Positions 1 to 6,562 of a stretch of 19,616 nucleotides of DNA are shown here, in pieces (the first letter of the stretch is position 1; each line of letters starts with the position of its first letter). The stretch spans positions 1 through 19,616 of the forward strand of contig DERN01000005.1 in the NCBI GenBank assembly GCA_002360925.1, given 5' to 3'. The stretch is from Flavobacteriaceae bacterium UBA3339. GTDB taxonomy: Bacteria > Bacteroidota > Bacteroidia > Flavobacteriales > Flavobacteriaceae. The notes beneath the pieces are model-generated. The model ran no database searches. It was given only the letters and a program-made list of their open reading frames with translations, and was not told where the DNA came from. A program made the position numbers and the translations under genes.

Positions 1-30
1 CCTTTACAGAAATGTAAAGGATTTTTTTGT
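1..30 (+). terminator. Rho-independent terminator of an upstream gene
   Basis: An 8-bp stem, CCTTTACA / TGTAAAGG (1-8 and 13-20), closes a GAAA tetraloop and is followed by ATTTTTTTGTTT. It must end a plus-strand gene lying left of the window. The stem may extend beyond the left edge. Confidence 0.8.
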
Positions 31-116
31 TTATAATAGTTTTAAATGAGAATTGACTTTCCTTACAATTTGAAACTGTATCCTTATTATTTTCAAAACC
101 GAACAAAATATCTCTC

Positions 117-124
117 TATATTTG
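117..124 (+). promoter_or_regulatory. Candidate -7 box (TATATTTG) of the DUF1569 gene
   Basis: TATATTTG matches the Bacteroidota -7 consensus TAnnTTTG exactly and ends 14 bases before the ATG at 139. No good TTTG -33 box is visible at the expected distance. The box lies inside the longer possible reading frame that begins at 46, which favours the start at 139. Confidence 0.5.
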
Positions 125-138
125 CGAAAAGTATTTTT

Positions 139-591
139 ATGAAGAATATATTTCAGCAAGAAGTTGCTCAAGAAATAGTTGAACGAATCAACAACTTAAC
201 AAATCAATCTCAACCTTTATGGGGAACTATGAATGTTGCTCAAATGTTGGCGCATTGTAATGTAACGTACGAAATGGTTTACGATAACATTCATTCAAAA
301 CCGAATGGTTTTATGAGATTTATCTTAAAATCTTTTGTGAAACCAAAAGTTGTAAGCGAAAATCCTTATCCAAAAAATAGTCCAACGGCGCCTGCTTTTA
401 AGGTTTCTGCAAGTCAAGATTTTGATAAAGAAAAAAATCGTTTGATTTCATATATGGATCAAACTTTAAAATTGGGAGAATCTGCTTTTGAAGGAAAAGA
501 ATCTTTATCATTTGGAAAATTATCTTCGAAGGAATGGAATGCGATGTTTTATAAACATTTAGATCATCACTTGAATCAATTTGGAGTTTAA
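139..591 (+). CDS. DUF1569 family protein
   Basis: The product is 150 aa from the start chosen here, with no signal peptide or membrane segment. The N-terminal stretch contains WGTMNVAQMLAHC, the characteristic W-x-M-x-x-x-Q-M-x-x-H pattern of DUF1569 proteins. I recall these as distantly related to the DinB-like four-helix fold, in which the conserved histidine may bind metal. A second histidine cluster (HLDHHLNQFG) sits at the C terminus. The frame is open upstream to an ATG at 46, but the extra 31 residues do not look like family sequence and contain the predicted promoter, so I prefer the ATG at 139. The gene appears to be transcribed alone. The biochemical function is unknown. Confidence 0.75.
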   Translation: MKNIFQQEVAQEIVERINNLTNQSQPLWGTMNVAQMLAHCNVTYEMVYDNIHSKPNGFMRFILKSFVKPKVVSENPYPKNSPTAPAFKVSASQDFDKEKNRLISYMDQTLKLGESAFEGKESLSFGKLSSKEWNAMFYKHLDHHLNQFGV

Positions 592-667
592 AAGGGATTC
601 ATATTAAAGATTTTTCTAATTATTCCTAATTGAATAAATTTTCGTAAATTGTTTTAAAATCAATAAG

Positions 668-1030
668 ATGAAGAATAAAACATTAGTAATAGGAGCATCG
701 GAAAATGTTCAGAGATATTCGAACATGGTGATACGAAGATTGATTCGGCATAAAGAAGAAGTTCGTGCTTTTGGATTAAAAAAGGGAGAAGTTGAAGGAA
801 TTGAAATCGTAAATGAATTAGTGAATTATGATGATGTTGATACAGTAACATTATATTTAAATCCACAGAATCAAAAAGCGTATTATGATTATATATTGAG
901 TTTAAAACCAAATAGAGTTATTTTTAATCCGGGAACTGAAAATCCTGAATTTCAAACTTTATTGAAAGAAAACGGAATTCAATTTGAAGAAGCATGTACT
1001 TTAGTTCTTTTAAGTACCAATCAATATTAA
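668..1030 (+). CDS. Small CoA-binding (Rossmann-fold) protein
   Basis: A 120-aa single-domain protein of the CoA_binding_2 type (YccU-like). The N terminus, KTLVIGASENVQRYSN, has the glycine-rich beta-alpha-beta turn and the R-x-S/N pattern of this family. It is followed by VRAFGLKKGEVEGIEIV and, later, VIFNPGTENPEF, both standard positions for these proteins. Length fits the family, and there is no signal peptide. Members bind CoA in the same fold as succinyl-CoA synthetase alpha, but most have no assigned reaction. The gap to the DUF1569 gene is 76 bases with no terminator visible, so the two could be cotranscribed. The gene ends at a strong terminator. Confidence 0.85.
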   Translation: MKNKTLVIGASENVQRYSNMVIRRLIRHKEEVRAFGLKKGEVEGIEIVNELVNYDDVDTVTLYLNPQNQKAYYDYILSLKPNRVIFNPGTENPEFQTLLKENGIQFEEACTLVLLSTNQY

Positions 1031-1068
1031 AAAAAGCGAACATTAAATTTGTTCGCTTTTTGTTTTTT
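1031..1068. terminator. Bidirectional terminator overlapping the symporter stop codon
   Basis: An 11-bp stem, AAAAAGCGAAC / GTTCGCTTTTT (1031-1041 and 1051-1061), has a 9-base loop and a T-rich tract after it on the plus strand (TGTTTTTTT). The A-run at 1030-1035 serves as the U-tract on the minus strand. The stop codon of the minus-strand symporter (1043-1045) lies in the loop, and its last codons form one arm. Confidence 0.8.
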
Positions 1069-2551
1069 TATGACTAATCAATAAAAGTAGAATTAAAGTG
1101 ATGAATCCATTTACAATTATAAGTTCGTTATCGAAAACATATCCATTGAATAAAGTTGCAGAATGATTGCTTAAATACAGCGTGATAAAAGGAGATACTA
1201 AACACACAAAAGGAACTAATTTATCGAAAACTGATCGTTGTTTAAAAAACATTCCGAAGACGAACAAACCAAGTAAAGGACCATAAGTGTACGATGCAAT
1301 TTTAAAAATCATACTCACAACCGAAGCGTCATTTATTGCGTTAAATAAAACAATAACTGCAAACATGATAAAGCAAAATGTAAGATGAATCAATTTTCGA
1401 ACTTTTACATTCTTAGGATTATTAACGTTTTCGGGTTTATCCATTCCTAAAAAATCAATGCAGAACGAAGTTGTTAAAGCGGTTAAAGCCGAATCGGTTG
1501 TAGCAAAAGTCGCAGCAATTAAGCCTAAAAGAAATACAATTGCCGGAAATAAAGCTAAATGATGAAAAGCAATTTCGGGGAATAATAAATCGGTTCGTGG
1601 TTTTCCGGTCACTAAATCGGTAGGAACTTCAATTCCGTTTGCATTTGCGTAAATATAAAGTAAAGCGCCAACTCCAAGGAAAAAGATGTTAATTAAAACA
1701 AAGATTCCGGTAAAAGTGAACATGTTTTTTTGCGCATCTTTAATATTCGAACAGCTTAAATTTTTCTGCATTAAATCTTGATCTAAGCCAGTCATTGCAA
1801 TTGTTACAAACATTCCGCCTAAAAATTGTTTGATGAAATGGAATCGACTTCCAACAAAATCTTCCCAGAAAAAAATCTTGCTATAACTACTCTCTTTCAC
1901 TGTTTCAAAAGCTTGAATCATGTTCAAATCTAAACTGTGACAAATAAAAATAATCGTTAAAATAACCGAACTAATCAAGAAAAATGTTTGAAGCGTGTCG
2001 GTAATTATAATGGCTTTTAAACCCGATTTATAAGTATAAGCGTAAATTAATGCAAGCGAAATTAATCCGGTTACAGCAAACGGAATGTTGTAATAATCGA
2101 ACACAAAGCGCTGAAAAACGATGACAACTAAATATAAACGGAAAGCCGAACCAATTGTTCGACTGATTAAAAAGATACCTGCTGCTGTTTTGTAACTGTA
2201 AAAGCCTAAACGACGTTCGAAATATTCGTAAATCGAAACTAAATTTAATCTATAATATAAAGGAAGAAGAACGGTTGCTGTGATAATAAATCCGATGGCA
2301 TTTCCTAAAACAAACTGAAAATACTTGAATTGTTCGCCTGAAGGAGCTCCGACTTCGCCCGGAACCGAAATAAACGTAACGCCAGAAAGCGCAGTTCCAA
2401 TCATTCCGAATGCAACCAAATACCATTTCGAATTCTTATTAGCCGAAAAAAAAGCAGCATTACTACTGTCTTTTCTACTCACAAAATGCGAAATACCGAT
2501 TAATACTCCAAAATAAACTACTAGAATCGTTAAGATAACAATGGGCGTCAT
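1043..2551 (-). CDS. Sodium:solute symporter (SSS family)
   Basis: A 502-aa inner-membrane protein of the sodium/solute symporter family (TC 2.A.21). It has about 13 hydrophobic segments, starting at residues 4-22 and ending with a helix just before the basic tail HKKTKSEQI. Family features include an early GTALSGVTFISVPG segment near residue 52, GLDQDLMQKNLSCSN in the middle (the typical Q-R/K region after TM6), and FATTDSALTALTTSFCIDFL. The solute cannot be told from sequence; sugars, amino acids, sialic acid and pantothenate are all possible. It is transcribed divergently from recR, 92 bases away. Length is normal and all expected segments are present. Confidence 0.88.
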   Translation of the reverse strand: MTPIVILTILVVYFGVLIGISHFVSRKDSSNAAFFSANKNSKWYLVAFGMIGTALSGVTFISVPGEVGAPSGEQFKYFQFVLGNAIGFIITATVLLPLYYRLNLVSIYEYFERRLGFYSYKTAAGIFLISRTIGSAFRLYLVVIVFQRFVFDYYNIPFAVTGLISLALIYAYTYKSGLKAIIITDTLQTFFLISSVILTIIFICHSLDLNMIQAFETVKESSYSKIFFWEDFVGSRFHFIKQFLGGMFVTIAMTGLDQDLMQKNLSCSNIKDAQKNMFTFTGIFVLINIFFLGVGALLYIYANANGIEVPTDLVTGKPRTDLLFPEIAFHHLALFPAIVFLLGLIAATFATTDSALTALTTSFCIDFLGMDKPENVNNPKNVKVRKLIHLTFCFIMFAVIVLFNAINDASVVSMIFKIASYTYGPLLGLFVFGMFFKQRSVFDKLVPFVCLVSPFITLYLSNHSATLFNGYVFDNELIIVNGFITLILLLLISHKKTKSEQI

Positions 2552-2568
2552 GTTCTTTTAAGTTTTCT

Positions 2569-2576
2569 CAAAAGTA
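2569..2576 (-). promoter_or_regulatory. Candidate -7 box of the symporter gene
   Basis: CAAAAGTA on the plus strand reads TACTTTTG on the minus strand, an exact TAnnTTTG match. It ends 17 bases before the ATG. The -33 region is weak (CGAAA in place of CAAA around 2599). Confidence 0.5.
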
Positions 2577-2606
2577 ACCATTTTATCGGAGTAGTTTCGA
2601 AAGCAC

Positions 2607-2639
2607 TTGTGTTTTTTGACCAATTTTTGATTAAATTTG
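2607..2639 (+). promoter_or_regulatory. Candidate recR promoter
   Basis: TAAATTTG (2632-2639) matches TAnnTTTG exactly. A TTG at 2607-2609 lies 22 bases upstream as a possible -33 element. The -7 box ends only 4 bases before the recR ATG, so the transcript should start at or very near the start codon. Confidence 0.5.
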
Positions 2640-2643
2640 TTTT

Positions 2644-3261
2644 ATGGATTTTCCTTCAAAATTATTAGAAAACGCTGTAAATGAAGTGTCGCAATTACCG
2701 GGAATTGGTAAGCGAACCGCTTTGCGTTTGGTGTTGCATTTATTGCGTCAGCCGTTAGAACAAACAACAGCTTTAACAACAGCTTTAGATTTGTTGCGCA
2801 ATGATATTAAATATTGTAAGAGTTGTCATGCGATTTCAGACACGAATTTATGCGAAATTTGCGATAACGTTTCGCGCGATCATAGTACAATTTGTGTGGT
2901 AGAAGATGTTCGTGATGTAATGGCTTTAGAAAATACACAATTGTATAAAGGAATTTACCATGTTTTAGGCGGGAAAATTTCTCCGATGGACGGAATTGGT
3001 CCAAGTCAGTTAAACATTCAATCGTTGATTGAAAAAATAAAAAACGGTTCGGTTGTCGAAATCATTTTTGCCTTGAGTTCTACAATGGAAGGCGATACAA
3101 CCAATTTTTATATTTACCGACAAATTAAAGATCACAATGTGATAACATCGACCATTGCAAGAGGAATTGCTGTTGGAGATGAATTACAATATGCGGATGA
3201 AGTGACATTAGGGCGAAGTTTAATGCATCGTGTTCCGTTTGAAACAAGTTTGAAGATTTAG
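2644..3261 (+). CDS. recR: Recombination mediator protein RecR
   Basis: A 205-aa cytoplasmic DNA-repair protein that acts with RecO (and RecF where present) to load RecA on SSB-coated single-stranded DNA. Domains appear in the expected order: a helix-hairpin-helix at about residues 8-32 (LPGIGKRTA), a four-cysteine zinc finger (C58, C61, C70, C73), and a Toprim domain from about residue 80 (VVEDVRDVMA, then YHVLGGKISPMDGIGP). The C-terminal part, TSTIARGIAVGDELQYAD, is close to the family's usual T-x-x-A-x-G-x-P-x-G-x-x-L-x-Y-x-D motif. Length is typical. The ATG at 2644 gives the usual RecR N terminus, and no later start would. It ends 7 bases from a convergent gene, with no hairpin terminator between them. 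Confidence 0.97.
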   Translation: MDFPSKLLENAVNEVSQLPGIGKRTALRLVLHLLRQPLEQTTALTTALDLLRNDIKYCKSCHAISDTNLCEICDNVSRDHSTICVVEDVRDVMALENTQLYKGIYHVLGGKISPMDGIGPSQLNIQSLIEKIKNGSVVEIIFALSSTMEGDTTNFYIYRQIKDHNVITSTIARGIAVGDELQYADEVTLGRSLMHRVPFETSLKI

Positions 3262-3268
3262 AATTGTA

Positions 3269-3790
3269 TTATTTATATCTTTGACTAGATTTTATATCTC
3301 TATCCAAAATTTCAACAGCTTTTGCTTCATCTTTTCTTATCTCTTCTAAACTAAAATTAGGATCGTTTGTTTCAACATAAATTAACTCTTTGCCTTTAAA
3401 ATAAGTGGTTGTTTTATAAACGTATTTCTTATTCTCTATTTTTTTTATATATTTTACAAGTTGATTATCTTTAAAATATAAACTAAAATACAAATCTTCG
3501 TGTTTTCTTTTATTCAAGTAATTGTCTCCATACCAATAATTAAAATATTGATTATTATTTTTATTCCAAGCGGTATAATAACTAAATCCGCCAATAGTTC
3601 TTCGAAATAACTTTAATTTTTTCTTTGTTATCAAACCACTGGCTTGTTTATTGTATAATTCAGATTCCAAACTACCTTGTTCATAATCATAAATGTATTT
3701 TTCGATAGATTGAATATATGAAAGCGAATCTGTTTGAGAATATATACAATTACTTAGTAAAAAACACAATATCAGTAAGACTGGTTTCAT
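3269..3790 (-). CDS. Secreted protein of unknown function
   Basis: A 173-aa protein that I do not recognise. It starts with a clear signal peptide (MKPVLLILCFLLSNCIYSQ), probably cleaved after SQ at about residue 19. The Cys at position 15 is preceded by Asn, a poor lipobox, so a soluble periplasmic or exported product is more likely than a lipoprotein. The mature part is rich in Tyr, Lys and Asn, with a central aromatic stretch (YFNYWYGDNYL) and strand-like repeats (YFSLYFKDNQLVKYIKK, KTTTYFKGKELIYVET). This pattern suggests a beta-rich fold like the many small Bacteroidota proteins that read as toxin-repeat-like strands. No catalytic motif is visible. It lies alone between convergent recR and the broken DUF4349 gene. 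Confidence 0.7.
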   Translation of the reverse strand: MKPVLLILCFLLSNCIYSQTDSLSYIQSIEKYIYDYEQGSLESELYNKQASGLITKKKLKLFRRTIGGFSYYTAWNKNNNQYFNYWYGDNYLNKRKHEDLYFSLYFKDNQLVKYIKKIENKKYVYKTTTYFKGKELIYVETNDPNFSLEEIRKDEAKAVEILDRDIKSSQRYK

Positions 3791-3844
3791 TTATTCTGAT
3801 TTTAAATGAATGTAGTGAAAATAACTTTTAAATGATAATAATTT

Positions 3845-4621
3845 ATGATTATTAAAAATAATATATTTTACTCCTTTGTGCGGTTTTGACTTTGGTTTCT
3901 TGTAAGAAAGGCGAAGCTAATTATAATGAAAAATCTTCGGCTTCGGAAGTTTTAGATATTGAGTTTCCTGAATCGGCAGCAACAGATAAAGCTTCTTCTC
4001 CTGAAGTTACTGAACAAAAGATTATTAAAAACGGAAAGCTTCGTTTTGAAACCGCTGATTTAGATAAAACCGCAAATCAAATATTTTAACGGTAAAAAAA
4101 TACAAAGGGCAAATTCAATCCGATAGCGAATCAAAAGGATATAATGCTGTAAGTCGTGATATGGTTATTCGAGTTTCGAATAGTGATTTCGAAAATCTTT
4201 TGCAAGAAGTAAGTTCAGACGTTAAATATTTTGATCAGAAAGAAATTTCTTCCGAAGATGTTACCGAACAATTTATTGATATTGAGGCACGTTTAAAAGC
4301 TAAAAAGGAATTAGAAAATTGTTATCTCGAGTTGCTTAAAAAAGCCAATAAGATTTCGGAAATTCTGGAAATTGAAAAAGAATTGGTTGTAATTAGAGAA
4401 GAAATTGAATCAAAACAAGGACAATTGAATTATCTGCAAAATAAAGTAGCGATGTAACGGTTTCGTACGGTTCAAAAATGTGGAATGCGATAAAAGGCGG
4501 TATTAGCTGGATTCCAGGATTCTTTTTAGGTTTACTTTATATTTGGCCTTTGTTTACTATTGGTGGATTCCTATTCTATTATCTGTGTAAAAGAAGAAAA
4601 CGTAAGCTTGAAAATAAATAA
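3845..4621 (+). pseudogene. Broken DUF4349 lipoprotein gene (three frame breaks)
   Basis: Three consecutive reading frames together encode one DUF4349-type lipoprotein. Frame 1 starts at ATG 3845 (MIIKNNIF) and must shift near 3868 to reach LLLCAVLTLVSC, a good lipobox ending at the Cys codon around 3901. That frame runs through KIIKNGKLRFETADLDKTANQI and stops at 4087. The second frame (about 4083 to stop 4455) carries VKKYKGQIQS, VTEQFIDIEARLKAKKELE and the coiled coil of DUF4349 (ISEILEIEKELVVIREEIES). The third frame (about 4451-4621) carries VTVSYGSKMWNAIKGG, a membrane helix (FFLGLLYIWPLFTIGGFLFYY) and a basic tail. The first two breaks both lie in ATATTTTA; adding one T to each restores the frame. 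The third lies between AM and VTVSYG, where family members usually have extra residues, so a larger deletion is possible. Function of the intact family is unknown. Confidence 0.8.
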
Positions 4622-4678
4622 AAAACTATCAGGGACTTACACCAAAAGAATGAGAATGGTATACAGAAAGTACATTTA

Positions 4679-4752
4679 TGTCATTCCGTGCTTGACATGG
4701 AATCGCATTACTATCTAATTTTGTGAGATACTGAAACAAGTTCAGTATGACA
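4679..4752. repeat. Imperfect inverted-repeat element (intergenic, MITE/REP-like)
   Basis: Two 29-base arms (4679-4707 starting TGTCATTCCGTGCTTG, and 4724-4752 ending AAGTTCAGTATGACA) are imperfect reverse complements, 18 of 29 positions by hand alignment, around a 16-base spacer. From memory, the right arm resembles the TGTCATNCTGAACTTG-type sequences dispersed between genes in many Bacteroidota genomes. It lies between the decayed DUF4349 gene and the prfC terminator. Only one copy is in the window, so its dispersed nature is not shown here. Confidence 0.55.
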
Positions 4753-4797
4753 ATGACAATTAAAACTTGCTATAATCTTACCGATAATCATTATAAT

Positions 4798-4831
4798 AAA
4801 AAAACGAGGAAATTAATTTCCTCGTTTTTTT
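4798..4831. terminator. Bidirectional terminator after prfC
   Basis: A near-perfect palindrome centred at 4814.5, with core ACGAGGAAATT / AATTTCCTCGT flanked by seven A and seven T residues. The loop is effectively AT-only (about 4 bases). It begins one base after the prfC stop codon (on the minus strand) and can work in both directions. Confidence 0.85.
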
Positions 4832-4832
4832 A

Positions 4833-6425
4833 TTATATAATTCGTTCCGAAACGTAATCTAGTTTTACAGATGGATATTTACTTTGCGTCATTTGAATCG
4901 AGAAATCCGAATCGGCTAAGAAAACCAATTGTCCTGATTTGTCTTTTGCCAAGAACTTTTGTTTTACGCGTTTAAATTCGGCAAATTCTTCATTTTTAGG
5001 ATCCTCAGGTCTAACCCAACATGCTTTAAAAGCAGGGAAGTTTTCATAGTTACATTTTGCTCCATATTCGTGCTCTAAACGATATTGAATTACTTCGTAT
5101 TGAAGTGCTCCAACGGTTCCAATTACTTTTCGCCCGTTTAGTTCTAATGTAAATAACTGGGCAACACCTTCGTCCATTAATTGATCGATTCCTTTTTCTA
5201 ATTGTTTCGATTTCATTGGATCGGCATTGTTGATGTATCGGAAATGCTCAGGAGAGAAAGAAGGAATTCCACGGAAATTCATCAATTCTCCTTCTGTTAA
5301 CGTATCACCAATTTTAAAGTTTCCGGTATCGTGTAATCCTACAATATCTCCGGCGTACGAAATATCAACAATTTCTTTTTTCTCAGCAAAAAACGCATTC
5401 GGAGAAGAAAACTTTAAATTCTTTCCTAAACGAACGTGCATATAAGGTTTGTTTCGTTCAAAAGTTCCTGATACAATTTTAATGAAAGCCAAACGGTCGC
5501 GATGTTTAGGATCCATATTTGCGTGAATTTTAAACACAAATCCTGAAAATTTATTTTCGTCGGGTTGAACCAAACGAGTATCGGATTCTTTTGGGCGAGG
5601 CGAAGGAGCGATTTGAATAAAGCAATCTAACAATTCGCGAACTCCGAAATTGTTTAAAGCCGAACCAAAAAATACAGGCTGTAAATCTCCGTTAATATAA
5701 GCTTCACGATCAAAATCAGGATAAACTTCTTCGACCAATTCCAATTCTTCTCTTAAATTCTTGGCACTTTTAATACCAATTAAATTGTCTAATTCATCAG
5801 ATTGTAAATCGCTAACAGTCAAAACATCGTGAATGTTTTTCTTTCCATCTTCAGAAAACAAATTAATGTTGTTTTCCCAAATATTGTAAATACCTTTAAA
5901 GTCTTGTCCCATTCCAATAGGAAACGATAAAGGCGTAACCGTTAATTTTAGTTTTTGTTCTACTTCATCTAACAAATCGAAAGCATCTTTTCCTTCGCGA
6001 TCTAATTTGTTGATAAAAACAATCATCGGAATATTACGCATTCTACAAACTTCGACTAATTTCTCTGTTTGTTCCTCAACACCTTTTGCAACGTCAATCA
6101 CCACAATTACAGAATCTACGGCAGTTAAAGTTCTAAATGTATCTTCGGCAAAATCCTTGTGTCCCGGTGTATCCAGAATGTTGATTTTTTTGTCTTTATA
6201 GTTAAATGCTAAAACCGAAGTTGCTACCGAAATTCCTCTTTGGCGCTCAATTTCCATGAAATCGGAAGTCGCTCCTTTTTTTATCTTGTTACTTTTTACG
6301 GCTCCAGCTTCTTGAATTGCACCACCAAACAAAAGCAATTTTTCTGTCAATGTTGTTTTTCCGGCATCGGGATGGGCAATTACACCAAAGGTTCTTCTGC
6401 GTAAAATTTCGTCTTTAAAGCTCAT
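4833..6425 (-). CDS. prfC: Peptide chain release factor 3 (RF3, GTPase)
   Basis: A 530-aa translational GTPase that recycles RF1/RF2 from the ribosome after peptide release. G-domain motifs are intact: AHPDAGKTT at residues 17-25 (P-loop), ERQRGIS at 60-66 (switch I; the ERxRGI form is usual in RF3/EF-G), DTPGH at 85-89 and NKLD at 139-142. The insert between G4 and the beta-barrel domain (WENNINLFSEDG) is typical of RF3. The C-terminal domain ends with LAKDKSGQLVFLADSDFSIQMTQ, and the sequence CNYENFPAFKACWV separates RF3 from EF-G and tetracycline-resistance proteins. Length matches the family (about 525-530 aa). It is monocistronic, divergent from the isomerase pair, and closed by the hairpin at 4798-4831. 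Confidence 0.97.
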   Translation of the reverse strand: MSFKDEILRRRTFGVIAHPDAGKTTLTEKLLLFGGAIQEAGAVKSNKIKKGATSDFMEIERQRGISVATSVLAFNYKDKKINILDTPGHKDFAEDTFRTLTAVDSVIVVIDVAKGVEEQTEKLVEVCRMRNIPMIVFINKLDREGKDAFDLLDEVEQKLKLTVTPLSFPIGMGQDFKGIYNIWENNINLFSEDGKKNIHDVLTVSDLQSDELDNLIGIKSAKNLREELELVEEVYPDFDREAYINGDLQPVFFGSALNNFGVRELLDCFIQIAPSPRPKESDTRLVQPDENKFSGFVFKIHANMDPKHRDRLAFIKIVSGTFERNKPYMHVRLGKNLKFSSPNAFFAEKKEIVDISYAGDIVGLHDTGNFKIGDTLTEGELMNFRGIPSFSPEHFRYINNADPMKSKQLEKGIDQLMDEGVAQLFTLELNGRKVIGTVGALQYEVIQYRLEHEYGAKCNYENFPAFKACWVRPEDPKNEEFAEFKRVKQKFLAKDKSGQLVFLADSDFSIQMTQSKYPSVKLDYVSERII

Positions 6426-6444
6426 TATTCTATCTTTAGGACTG

Positions 6445-6452
6445 CAAAAATA
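6445..6452 (-). promoter_or_regulatory. Candidate -7 box of prfC
   Basis: CAAAAATA on the plus strand is TATTTTTG on the minus strand, an exact TAnnTTTG match. It ends 19 bases before the prfC start codon. No convincing -33 TTTG is seen. Confidence 0.5.
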
Positions 6453-6514
6453 GGATTTTATTGTGTGATATTAAAACATATTTCTTGAACAGAACAATCG
6501 ATTACGGAATATAA

Positions 6515-6545
6515 TTTGTGTAGGTGCAGGCTTTTTTTAACTTTG
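6515..6545 (+). promoter_or_regulatory. Promoter of the isomerase gene pair (TTTG-N19-TAACTTTG)
   Basis: TTTG (6515-6518), a 19-base spacer, then TAACTTTG (6538-6545) fits both elements of the Bacteroidota housekeeping promoter at standard spacing. The predicted start near 6551 leaves a leader of about 12 bases before the ATG at 6563. Confidence 0.75.
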
Positions 6546-6562
6546 TGAAATCAATTGATTGA

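Noticed and set aside
660..911. 83-aa minus-strand reading frame over the CoA-binding gene
   Set aside because: It lies opposite a clearly conserved gene, has low-complexity His/Leu/Ser composition and no promoter.
3269..3790. Lipoprotein assignment for the secreted protein (Cys15)
   Set aside because: The residues before Cys (L-S-N) do not fit the lipobox, while SQ-T at 18-20 fits signal peptidase I.
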